NCBI GenBank assembly: GCA_035651455.1
Contig: DASRFR010000029.1
Location: forward strand, 372,001-436,000
Direction: 5' to 3'
Length of the DNA stretch: 64,000 bases
Source: DASRFR01 sp035651455
GTDB lineage: Bacteria; Acidobacteriota; Terriglobia; Terriglobales; Acidobacteriaceae
The notes under the pieces: model-generated
What the model was told of the DNA's origin: nothing
The model's database searches: none
What the model saw: the letters and a program-made list of their open reading frames with translations, nothing else
Shown: positions 56,350-64,000 of the stretch, piece by piece
Layout of the letters: the number at the start of each line of letters is the position of its first letter
How positions within the stretch are numbered: the first letter of the stretch is position 1
Translations under genes and position numbers: made by a program

Positions 56350-58329
56350 ATGAAGTCGGTCATCGTTGGGACAGCGGGGCATATCGATCATGGCAAGACG
56401 TCCCTGGTGAAGGCACTCACGGGAATTGACGCCGACCGCCTTGAAGAGGAGAAGCGGCGCGGCATCACCATCGATATCGGTTTCGCCCATCTCGATATTG
56501 CGACTGGCGATGGCGAAATTCTACGTTTGGGCTTTGTCGACGTGCCCGGGCATGAACGCTTCGTGCGTAACATGCTGGCGGGCATAGGAGGAATCGACCT
56601 AGTGCTGCTGGTGATCGCGGCCGACGAGTCGATCAAACCCCAAACTCGCGAACATTTCGATATCTGCCGCCTGCTTTCGATACGCCGCGGAATCACAATT
56701 TTGAACAAAGCGGATGCGGTCGACCCGGACACCCTGGAGGTTGTGCAACTCGAAGCGGAAGAGTTCCTTCGCGGATCGTTTCTCGATCCCGCGCACTCGC
56801 CCGTCGTGCCAGTGAGTGCAATGACCGGGGCCGGCCTCGATGATTTGAAACGAGCACTCGTGAAAGTGGCTTCCGAGGTATCCAACAAGGACTCCAATGC
56901 ATTGGCCCGGCTGCCGATTGACCGCGTGTTCAGCATGAAAGGCTTTGGCACGGTTGTGACCGGCACGCTGCTTTCTGGCACCATCCGCCGGGAAGAGGAT
57001 CTGGAAATTTTTCCCGGCGGTAAGCGGGTCCGGGTGCGCGGAATCCAAGTGCATGGCAGCCAGGCAGAACAGGCTATCGCGGGACAGCGTACTGCGCTGA
57101 ATGTAGCGGGGGTGAACGTGGAAGACCTGGGGCGCGGCACAATGGTGGCCCCGCCAAGCACGTTCCGGAGCACGTCGCGAGTGGATGTTTCCCTGTCGTT
57201 GCTGCCATCGGCCAAGCCGATGAAAGATCGCGCGCGTGTCCATTTTCACGCGTACACGATGGAGACAGTAGCGGAAGTGGTGCTGTACCCCGGGCCTCAG
57301 GAAAGCGGGTCACGAGAATACCGGTCGAAGGTCGCCGCTTACGGAACGCTGCCCAAAGATGCGGGCCGACTGGTATTGCGGCCGGGAGAATCGGCGTATG
57401 CGCAACTGCGGTTGGCCGACCCCGCGCTGCTCCTGCCCGGAGACCGCTTCATCCTGCGGCAGTTTTCCCCTGTCGTGACTATCGGCGGAGGGCTGGTGCT
57501 CAATGCGGCCGTTCCGGCAAAGCGGAGAGCGTCGGAATTGTATTCGTTCTTGAGCGCACTTAATTCCGGCGATGCAGCCAGGATCCTTCGTGCCCGAGTA
57601 GCGCAGCGAGGTCAGCTCGGACTGACCCTGTTAGAGGCTGTTGCTGAAACGGGATGGACGCGGGATGTGATCGAGAAGGCGCTTGGGGGTGCAGTTCAGG
57701 ATATTCGCGTGATTCGCATTGGCGAAAGATTCGTCGAGGCCGCTGCCATCGATGCACTCAAGTCGCTCCTGGTCAAAGGGGTCACGAACTTTCACGTAAA
57801 GAATCCCTTGAACACAGGTTGCAGTAAGGAGTCTCTACGAGAGGAATGCGGGATTCCGGGCACGGATGTGTTTGAGGCCGTCCTCAGCATGCTTGTCAGG
57901 GAAAGGAAGCTCGAAGTCACAGGCGATCTGGTCAGACTTCCCGGTCGCGCCGTGATAATGAAAGACGACGAGGCGGAATCGAAGAAAATGATCGAGTCGG
58001 CGTTCGCCTCCGCCGGGCTCAAGGTTCCCTTCCTCCGCGACGTAATTGCCGGACTCAAGGTCGATAAGGCACGGGCGCAGAAGATTGTCACGCTCCTGCT
58101 TCGCGACAAAGTGTTGGTGAAAGTTTCCGACGAGCTGGTCTTTCATCAGACGGCGTTGGAGCAATTACGCCGAGAAGTATCGCAGTACAAGGCCAGATCG
58201 CCGAAGATTGATGTGGGTAAATTTAAAGACATGACGGGGATTACCCGGAAGTATGCGATCCCACTGCTGGAGTATCTGGATCGCGAGCGAGTAACGAAGC
58301 GCGTAGGCGACGAGCGAATCATCCTCTGA
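56350..58329 (+). CDS. selB: selenocysteine-specific elongation factor
   Basis: A 659-residue GTPase that brings selenocysteyl-tRNA to UGA codons with a SECIS. GTPase motifs GTAGHIDHGKTSL, DVPGHERF and NKADAVDPD are present; winged-helix domains for SECIS RNA fill the C-terminal third. It is the only sel gene in this window; selA, selD and selC are not here. I saw no internal in-frame UGA gene. ATG at 56350 or 56344. It converges with kbl. Confidence 0.93.
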   Translation: MKSVIVGTAGHIDHGKTSLVKALTGIDADRLEEEKRRGITIDIGFAHLDIATGDGEILRLGFVDVPGHERFVRNMLAGIGGIDLVLLVIAADESIKPQTREHFDICRLLSIRRGITILNKADAVDPDTLEVVQLEAEEFLRGSFLDPAHSPVVPVSAMTGAGLDDLKRALVKVASEVSNKDSNALARLPIDRVFSMKGFGTVVTGTLLSGTIRREEDLEIFPGGKRVRVRGIQVHGSQAEQAIAGQRTALNVAGVNVEDLGRGTMVAPPSTFRSTSRVDVSLSLLPSAKPMKDRARVHFHAYTMETVAEVVLYPGPQESGSREYRSKVAAYGTLPKDAGRLVLRPGESAYAQLRLADPALLLPGDRFILRQFSPVVTIGGGLVLNAAVPAKRRASELYSFLSALNSGDAARILRARVAQRGQLGLTLLEAVAETGWTRDVIEKALGGAVQDIRVIRIGERFVEAAAIDALKSLLVKGVTNFHVKNPLNTGCSKESLREECGIPGTDVFEAVLSMLVRERKLEVTGDLVRLPGRAVIMKDDEAESKKMIESAFASAGLKVPFLRDVIAGLKVDKARAQKIVTLLLRDKVLVKVSDELVFHQTALEQLRREVSQYKARSPKIDVGKFKDMTGITRKYAIPLLEYLDRERVTKRVGDERIIL

Positions 58330-58369
58330 TTTGAGGTTCTTCCCCCCGACAACCAGCGTCCGGCAAAAC

Positions 58370-59584
58370 TCATGCCACAATGCGCATCTGCTTGCCCACT
58401 CGTTTCAACACATCGAGTGCCTGCTGCAGTTCGTCCTGCGTATGAGTGGCCGTCATGATGGTCCGGATACGAGCCTTGCCCTCCGGAACCGTAGGGAACG
58501 CAATCCCTGTGCCCATCACCCCTTGTTTGAACAGTTCGCGCGAAAAGTCCATGGTGAGCTTGCCATCGCCAATGATGATTGGCGTAATTGGTGTCTCGCT
58601 CGGCGGCGTGGTCTTGCCGCCAATATCGAAGCCAAGCAGCCCAAGTTCTTTTTTCCAGAAGCGAGTATTCTCCCATAGCTTCTCGATGCGCTCGGGCTCC
58701 TGTTCGAGTACCTCGAAAGCAGCGATGCAGGTCGCAGCCACTGACGGGGGATGCGAGGTGGAGAAGAGGAAGGGCCGTGCACGATGATAGAGAAAGTCGA
58801 TCAAGTCGCGCGATCCGCAAACATAGCCGCCCAAGGCGCCGATGGCCTTTGACAGGGTGCCGACCTGGATGTCTACTCGGCCGTGCACGTTGAAGTGATC
58901 TATCGTGCCCCGGCCGTTACGTCCCAAGACGCCCGAGGCATGCGCATCATCGACCATCATGATGGCGCCGTATTTTTCGGCGAGGTCGCAGAGTGCGGGC
59001 AGCGGACCGATGTCGCCGTCCATGGAGAACACGCCGTCGCTGATCAGCAACTTCTTGCCGGGCTGATCTTTCACACTGACGAGTTGCTGCTCCGCGTGGG
59101 CAATGTCCTTGTGATTAAAGACGAGGATTTTGGCTCGCGAGAGGCGCGCGCCATCGATGATGGAGGCATGGTTAAGCTGGTCGGAGATGATGAAATCTTC
59201 TTTGCCCAGCACCGCTGAAACTGTGCCCGCATTGGCTGTGAACCCTGACTGGAAGACCACACAAGCTTCGACGTTCTTGAAGCGCGCAATCTTTTCCTCC
59301 AGCTCCATGTGAATCTTCATGGTGCCCGCAATAGTGCGCACCGCACCGGAGCCCACGCCATATTTGCGGGTCGCAGCGAGAGCCGCTTCCCGCAGCTTGG
59401 GATGGGTAGTGAGGCCTAGGTAATTGTTCGACGCGAGATTGATGACCTTTTTACCGTCGAATGTACAGACGGGAGCCTGCTCGTCATCCAGCACACGGAG
59501 CTTAAAGTGAGTGCCCTTGGCTTTGAGATCGTTCAACTGATCGGTGAGATATGAGAGCGGATTGGTGCGGGTCGCAATGGTCAT
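58370..59584 (-). CDS. kbl: glycine C-acetyltransferase (2-amino-3-ketobutyrate CoA ligase)
   Basis: A 404-residue PLP enzyme of threonine degradation that makes glycine and acetyl-CoA from 2-amino-3-ketobutyrate. The N-terminal FDGKKVINLASNNYLGL, the PLP-Lys in GTLSKAIGALGGYVCG and DDAHASGVLG are typical of this alpha-oxoamine synthase family. The start at 59584 (GAGG nine bases before) is used; the frame is open to 59632. A close relative, 8-amino-7-oxononanoate synthase, cannot be fully excluded. Confidence 0.92.
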   Translation of the reverse strand: MTIATRTNPLSYLTDQLNDLKAKGTHFKLRVLDDEQAPVCTFDGKKVINLASNNYLGLTTHPKLREAALAATRKYGVGSGAVRTIAGTMKIHMELEEKIARFKNVEACVVFQSGFTANAGTVSAVLGKEDFIISDQLNHASIIDGARLSRAKILVFNHKDIAHAEQQLVSVKDQPGKKLLISDGVFSMDGDIGPLPALCDLAEKYGAIMMVDDAHASGVLGRNGRGTIDHFNVHGRVDIQVGTLSKAIGALGGYVCGSRDLIDFLYHRARPFLFSTSHPPSVAATCIAAFEVLEQEPERIEKLWENTRFWKKELGLLGFDIGGKTTPPSETPITPIIIGDGKLTMDFSRELFKQGVMGTGIAFPTVPEGKARIRTIMTATHTQDELQQALDVLKRVGKQMRIVA

Positions 59585-59771
59585 TGTCACTCGCCTCAAG
59601 ACACGGATAGCGCACCCCAGCGGCAGGCGCAAACAAATTAGTGTATCGCGACGAGTGAGCGGATGGGAACGGAGCCGGTCGTGACGGGGGTATTACGAAC
59701 GTCTAGGAGTTCTGATCCTTCGCCGGCTCCGGATAATCAGCCGGAAACTCACGAGTGTGGATGCCGGAATG

Positions 59772-60329
59772 CTAGTCATGATGATGGCCTTCGTGTTCGG
59801 CCTCGCCTGCCGGCGGTTCGACGCCGAAACTTTTCTTCCAATATTCCTGAACACCGGGTGAGAGCTTCTCCACGCGCGAGAGGAATGCGGTCACCTTCCA
59901 AATGTCCTGCTGGCTCAAGTTTTTTCCCCAGGCGGGCATGCCCGTGTAGCGGACGCCCGTGCGAATCGCGAAGAAGATGTGCCACTCGGGGTCGTCCAGG
60001 GGCTCGAGAATCAGTTGTGGAGCGCGAGGATAGAAGGAACGGCCAAAAAGGCTCTCTTTCTTGTCGAGCGTGCCATGGCAACCGGAGCAGTTCATGGTGT
60101 AGATCTTCATTCCGTCGATGATGTTCTCGTCGGTAGGAGGAAGAGGATTGTTGATGCGAGGCGCGTGGCGTTCCATGGAGGCGTCGAGAGCGGACATGGC
60201 GATACGGGCTTCCCAGCGGGGCGGGTTCGCCTCGGCATCGGTCGGCATCAGACCGAGCAGCGCGGCACCGGCGACAACCAAAACAAGGATCACCAGCGTA
60301 ACGACGACCCCGAGAACGAAGTTGCGCAT
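59772..60329 (-). CDS. membrane-anchored class I cytochrome c
   Basis: A 185-residue protein with an N-terminal transmembrane anchor (VVVTLVILVLVVAGAALLGL) and one CxxCH motif (CSGCH) in a class I domain; the distal Met is probably in YTGMPAWGK. The C terminus is His-rich (EHEGHHHD). It could donate electrons to a terminal oxidase. It follows kbl in the opposite order on the same strand, with about 187 bases between, and lies 67 bases after the E1-beta gene ends. Confidence 0.88.
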   Translation of the reverse strand: MRNFVLGVVVTLVILVLVVAGAALLGLMPTDAEANPPRWEARIAMSALDASMERHAPRINNPLPPTDENIIDGMKIYTMNCSGCHGTLDKKESLFGRSFYPRAPQLILEPLDDPEWHIFFAIRTGVRYTGMPAWGKNLSQQDIWKVTAFLSRVEKLSPGVQEYWKKSFGVEPPAGEAEHEGHHHD

Positions 60330-60396
60330 CTCAGCCCTCCTTTATTTGGGACCCGGCAACGATAGTCATGCGTGTCTGGTTTACGCACCGGACTAC

Positions 60397-61377
60397 TTAG
60401 TACGCTTTCAACTTGCGGGATTCGCGAACGACATCGCTCACCTTTGGCAGAAAATATTCTTCCTGCGGTGGAGAAAAAGGCACCGGGCTGTCCTGCGCGG
60501 TGATGCGCACAATTGGGCCATCCAGATCATTGAAAGCTTCTTCATTGATAATCGCGGCAATTTCCCCCGCCAGCCCACCGGTGCGAACGTCCTCGTGGAG
60601 AATGATGACCTTGTTGGTTTTGCGCACGGTTTCGGCGATGGCTTCTTTGTCAAGCGGTGATACGGTGCGCAGGTCGAGGACTTCGATTGCGATTCCTTCT
60701 TTCGCAAGCAGTTCGGCAGCTTCGACGGCGACATGGACCATCGCCGCATAAGTGATGATGCTCAGGTCGCGACCTTCGCGCGCCAACCGCGCTTTACCGA
60801 GCGGCACGATGAAATCATCATCGGGCACTTCTTCTTTGATACGGCGATAGAGATACTTGTGCTCGAAGAAGATGACAGGGTTGTTGTCGCGAATCGCAGC
60901 TTTGATCAGGCCCTTGGCGTCGTAAGCGCTTGCCGGACACACGACTTTGAGGCCGGGAGTGTGCGAGAAATAAGCCTCCGGATTCTGAGAGTGGAAGGGG
61001 CCGCCGTGTACGTTGCCACCACTGGGTCCGCGAAGAACGATGGGCGCGGGCGCTCCCCATCGATAGTGACATTTGGCTGCGAAGTTAACAATCTGGTTGA
61101 AAGCGCAGCCGATGAAATCCATGAACTGGAACTCGGCGACAGGACGCAGCCCCGTGTAGGACGCTCCGATAGCAGCACCGACGATAGCAGACTCGGCAAT
61201 TGGCGTGTCGATGACACGCTCGGGCCCGAAGCGATCGACGAAGCCATCGGTCACCTTAAACGCGCCCCCGTAGATTCCAATGTCCTCACCTAGGCAGAAG
61301 ACGGCGGAGTCGCGCTCCATTTCTTCCCAGATTCCCTGGCGAATCGCTTCTAGATACGTAAGCTGCGGCATATTCAA
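60397..61377 (-). CDS. 2-oxoacid dehydrogenase E1 beta subunit (branched-chain-like)
   Basis: A 326-residue TPP-enzyme beta subunit. MNMPQLTYLEAIRQGIWEEMERD, GEDIGIYGGAFKVTDGF and DTPIAESAIVG mark the family; FHSQNPEAYFSHTPGLKVV and EHKYLYR point to the branched-chain type. It pairs with the alpha gene 68 bases upstream. No E2 is adjacent, so it may share E2/E3 with the aceEF-lpd operon or another locus. Confidence 0.9.
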   Translation of the reverse strand: MNMPQLTYLEAIRQGIWEEMERDSAVFCLGEDIGIYGGAFKVTDGFVDRFGPERVIDTPIAESAIVGAAIGASYTGLRPVAEFQFMDFIGCAFNQIVNFAAKCHYRWGAPAPIVLRGPSGGNVHGGPFHSQNPEAYFSHTPGLKVVCPASAYDAKGLIKAAIRDNNPVIFFEHKYLYRRIKEEVPDDDFIVPLGKARLAREGRDLSIITYAAMVHVAVEAAELLAKEGIAIEVLDLRTVSPLDKEAIAETVRKTNKVIILHEDVRTGGLAGEIAAIINEEAFNDLDGPIVRITAQDSPVPFSPPQEEYFLPKVSDVVRESRKLKAY

Positions 61378-61445
61378 GCTACTTCCCCCAAAACGCAGGG
61401 GACGCTAATGATCTGAAAACCCGGCGACGTCAAATGATCGACATC

Positions 61446-62759
61446 TCACTTCAAGTGCACCGCCGCCTCTGACTTCTTCAGAGTTTCAGGGCGGCGATTG
61501 GTTACAGGTGCTTTGGGTGCGCCGTATTTCGGCGCGATCTGGTGACAACCGTTTTCGCAATAGGTGCCGCCTGCGGCGCTTTCGGGCGTGGGCATGGGAG
61601 AGTTCACGGCAAATTCGCGATCAGCGTCGAGCTCGCGGTCGATCTCCGCGATTAGCTCTCGGTTTTCCTCTGACGTGAGCCAGCTTTTCGTCTTGAGCAG
61701 ATAATTCTCGAAGCGAGCGATGGGGTCGCGTTTTCTCCAATACTCGAAGAGCGGCTTGGGAACATATTCGGCGGCGTCGTGGATGGCGTGGCCTTTCATT
61801 CGCATCATCTTGGCTTCGATCAGCGTAGGACCCTCGCCCCGGCGCGCACGATCGCAGGCTTCATGCGCGGCGTCGTACACCTGGCAAGGATCAGTGCCGT
61901 CGACGATGACCCCGTTGATGCCATACGCAATGGCGCGTTCAGCAAGATCCTTCACGCGGAACTGCATGTCGGCAGGCGTCGAGTACCCCCAGAGATTGTT
62001 CTCCACGATTAGAACCAGGCCGAGGTTCTGCACCGCCGCGAAGTTCAGACCCTCATAGGTCACGCCCGTTGATTGGCCACCATCGCCAATGTACGTCATT
62101 ACGGCAATATTGCGGCCCTGCAGGCGCGCGCCGAGCGCAACGCCCGTGAGGACCGGTATCAGGTCCCCAAGGGTTGAGATGGGGGCGACCACATTGCGCT
62201 GTTGAATGTCTCCGAAGTGTGAGGAGGCGTCCCGACCTCTGGTAGGAGAGCCAGCTTTGGCCATGTACTGCATCATGATGTCGCGCGCGGAGAAGCCGCG
62301 CACAAGCAGAGAACCTTGATTGCGGATCATGGGGCCGAGCCACTCGTCGGGTCGCAATGCATATGCTGACGCGCACGAACAGGCTTCCTGTCCCAAGCCG
62401 AAATACACGCCCCCGACCACCTTGCCTTGCTTATAGAGGTTCTCCAGCGCCTGTTCCATTTTGCGGTTCAGGAGCATCCAGCGGTAGATCGCGATGCACT
62501 GGTCACGCGATAGGTATTTCGAATCGCGAATGGGCGGAACGGGCGCGTTCAGGTCTCCCGAACACTGGTAACGGACGGTGTCGCCATCGCGCACCTGGCA
62601 CAACGTGATGCTGGGCTTTTCCAGACGGTAGTCAACGATCGTATAAGTGCGCTGATCGGACTTTGGCCAACGGCCGGGCGAGGGGTTTCCTTTGTGATTG
62701 GAACCAGTGCGAGGTGAAGATTTGGGCGACGGCTTGGGATGGCCGTTCTTTCTGGGCAT
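61446..62759 (-). CDS. 2-oxoacid dehydrogenase E1 alpha subunit
   Basis: A 437-residue TPP-enzyme alpha subunit. The TPP motif GDGGQSTGVTYEGLNFAAVQNLGL...ENNLWGYST is intact. It has a Lys/Pro-rich N-terminal extension of about 50 residues and a C-terminal tail of about 60 with CENGC, both longer than usual. Together with the beta subunit it forms an E1 heterotetramer. Because the neighbouring AceE is a homodimer, the cell has two distinct E1 types. Confidence 0.9.
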   Translation of the reverse strand: MPRKNGHPKPSPKSSPRTGSNHKGNPSPGRWPKSDQRTYTIVDYRLEKPSITLCQVRDGDTVRYQCSGDLNAPVPPIRDSKYLSRDQCIAIYRWMLLNRKMEQALENLYKQGKVVGGVYFGLGQEACSCASAYALRPDEWLGPMIRNQGSLLVRGFSARDIMMQYMAKAGSPTRGRDASSHFGDIQQRNVVAPISTLGDLIPVLTGVALGARLQGRNIAVMTYIGDGGQSTGVTYEGLNFAAVQNLGLVLIVENNLWGYSTPADMQFRVKDLAERAIAYGINGVIVDGTDPCQVYDAAHEACDRARRGEGPTLIEAKMMRMKGHAIHDAAEYVPKPLFEYWRKRDPIARFENYLLKTKSWLTSEENRELIAEIDRELDADREFAVNSPMPTPESAAGGTYCENGCHQIAPKYGAPKAPVTNRRPETLKKSEAAVHLK

Positions 62760-62829
62760 GCTACGGTTCCCCTGGGGGAGTTCGTCGCTAACGATGCTAA
62801 CGCGAACGGAGGGGTTTTGACCAATGGGG

Positions 62830-62859
62830 CAAGAAACAAAGGGGCGAGAATGCCCCTTT
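62830..62859 (-). terminator. Rho-independent terminator of the ThiF-rhodanese gene
   Basis: On the minus strand AAAGGGGC pairs with GCCCCTTT (plus-strand 62838-62859) around a six-base loop, followed by TTTGTTTCTTG. It lies 31 bases after the stop. Confidence 0.8.
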
Positions 62860-62890
62860 CCAGCCTGTATGGCAATTGTGGACGAGCCGC

Positions 62891-64000
62891 TTAGTACTTC
62901 GGGACCTTGGGATCTATCCGATCGGCCCAGGCCATGATGCCGCCCGCCAGGTTATGCACCCGGGTGAATCCCGCCTGCCGCAGGAAGTCCACAGCCTTAG
63001 CGCTTCGTGTGCCGCCCTTGCAGTGCGCCACAATTTCACGACTGGAGTCGAGTTCGTTGACACGATTGGGCAGATCGCCAAGAGGAATGAGGTGTCCTCC
63101 AATGTTGCAGATCTGATATTCGTGCGGCTCGCGCACATCGAGCACGAAAATGTCTTCACCGGCGTCCAATCGGCGTTTGAGCTCTTCCACCTGCATCTCC
63201 GGCATGTTCGTAGTCACCGGTTTCTCCTTACCGCGAATTCCACAAAACTCGTTGTAGTCTATCAGCTTCGTGACCGTGGGATGAGCGCCGCAGACCGGGC
63301 AATTGGGATTCTTGCGCAGCTTGAGCTCGCGGAACTTCATACCGAGAGCATCAATAAGAAGAAGCCGTCCAATCAGCGGTTCGCCTTTGCCGATGATCAG
63401 CTTGATAACTTCAGTCGCCTGCATCACGCCGACCAGACCTGGCAGAATTCCGAGAACCCCGCCTTCGGCGCAGGAAGGAACCAGACCAGGCGGTGGCGGC
63501 TCAGGATAGAGGCAGCGGTAACAAGGGCCTTCTTTAGTGGCGAACACGCTGGCCTGCCCTTCAAAGCGGAAGATGGAGCCGTAGACGTTTGGCTTTCCGA
63601 TGATCACGCAAGCATCGTTCACCAGGTAGCGCGTCGGGAAATTATCCGTGCCATCGGCGATGATGTCGAAACCGGCGAAGATTTCGAGCGCGTTCTCGCT
63701 GGTCAGCTTGGTCTCAAACTTCTGGATATTCAGAAAGGGATTGATCGCCGTCAGCTTCTCCGCCGCTGAATCGAGTTTTTTGCGGCCCACATCGGCGGTC
63801 GCGTGGATAATCTGACGCTGCAGATTAGTGTAGTCCACCACGTCAAAGTCTACGATTCCGAGGGTTCCAATTCCGGCCGCGGCCAGGTACAAAGCCAATG
63901 GCGAGCCCAAGCCCCCGGCGCCGATGCACAGCACCCGCGCGGCTTTCAACTTCTGCTGACCCTCCATGCCGACCTCGGGCATGATCAGGTGGCGCGAGTA
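62891..64000 (-). CDS. moeB: ThiF/MoeB-like adenylyltransferase fused to rhodanese (5' end beyond window)
   Basis: At least 369 residues; the gene runs off the right edge. Reading the minus strand from 64000 gives YSRHLI and then MPEVG, so the true start lies outside. The N-terminal E1-like domain has GAGGLGSPLALYL and DFDVVDYTNLQRQ, with zinc Cys pairs (CYRCLYP and CPVCG). The C-terminal rhodanese domain carries the active Cys in AHCKGGTRS. This MOCS3/Uba4-like architecture activates a sulfur-carrier protein and supplies its sulfur, for molybdopterin or thiamine. It ends with a clear terminator. Confidence 0.9.
   Translation of the reverse strand, partial: YSRHLIMPEVGMEGQQKLKAARVLCIGAGGLGSPLALYLAAAGIGTLGIVDFDVVDYTNLQRQIIHATADVGRKKLDSAAEKLTAINPFLNIQKFETKLTSENALEIFAGFDIIADGTDNFPTRYLVNDACVIIGKPNVYGSIFRFEGQASVFATKEGPCYRCLYPEPPPPGLVPSCAEGGVLGILPGLVGVMQATEVIKLIIGKGEPLIGRLLLIDALGMKFRELKLRKNPNCPVCGAHPTVTKLIDYNEFCGIRGKEKPVTTNMPEMQVEELKRRLDAGEDIFVLDVREPHEYQICNIGGHLIPLGDLPNRVNELDSSREIVAHCKGGTRSAKAVDFLRQAGFTRVHNLAGGIMAWADRIDPKVPKY

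Overview
The window is dense, moderately GC-rich bacterial DNA with about 43 protein genes. I see no rRNA, tRNA, CRISPR array, insertion sequence or phage gene. The gene set suggests an Acidobacteriota bacterium of the Koribacter/Terriglobia type. The reasons are an outer-membrane lipopolysaccharide system (Lpt proteins, a large TPR outer-membrane protein), several small exported families that I associate with acidobacteria (genes at 4867 and 38056), a HAF-repeat protein and a multihaem cytochrome. This assignment rests on recalled family distributions, not on a search.

Region by region. 1-5.3 kb: a small membrane protein, an M3-like zinc peptidase, an MscS channel and an exported protein. 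5.5-11.5 kb: a pyruvate dehydrogenase operon in the order aceE, aceF, lpd on the minus strand. 11.9-25.2 kb: a two-armed envelope-glycan cluster. The minus arm (18540 down to 11921) has seven genes, most overlapping by one base at their stop and start codons. It includes a polytopic GT-C-like protein, three exported or anchored proteins, a GH99-like lipoprotein candidate, a nucleotidyltransferase and a 37-residue membrane microprotein. The plus arm has a 1409-residue TPR/beta-barrel protein and a Wzx-like flippase fused to a ParB/Srx-like domain. 25.3-32.5 kb: amt with a clear terminator, then lptCA (fused), lptB, rpoN and hpf. 32.6-40.7 kb: a zinc-ribbon/Coa1/YD-repeat fusion, small envelope proteins, a cupin, a sigma-54 activator facing an exported gene with a -24/-12 promoter, Dps and a HAF protein. 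40.8-50 kb: hslVU, a nine-haem cytochrome c, aconitase, and mntH/mntR with matching promoters. 50-64 kb: a GH1 glycosidase, purF, purL, selB, kbl, a membrane cytochrome c, an alpha/beta 2-oxoacid dehydrogenase E1 pair, and a ThiF-rhodanese fusion that runs off the right edge.

Links between genes. RpoN at 30002 would supply the sigma factor for the promoter at 37947, driven by the activator encoded beside it. MntR probably represses both itself and mntH through near-identical sites over the -35 boxes. The cluster at 11.9-25.2 kb is the best candidate here for an undescribed system: it looks like a complete route from cytoplasmic glycan chemistry through a flippase to an outer-membrane exporter, but lacks the usual named polymerase and export markers.
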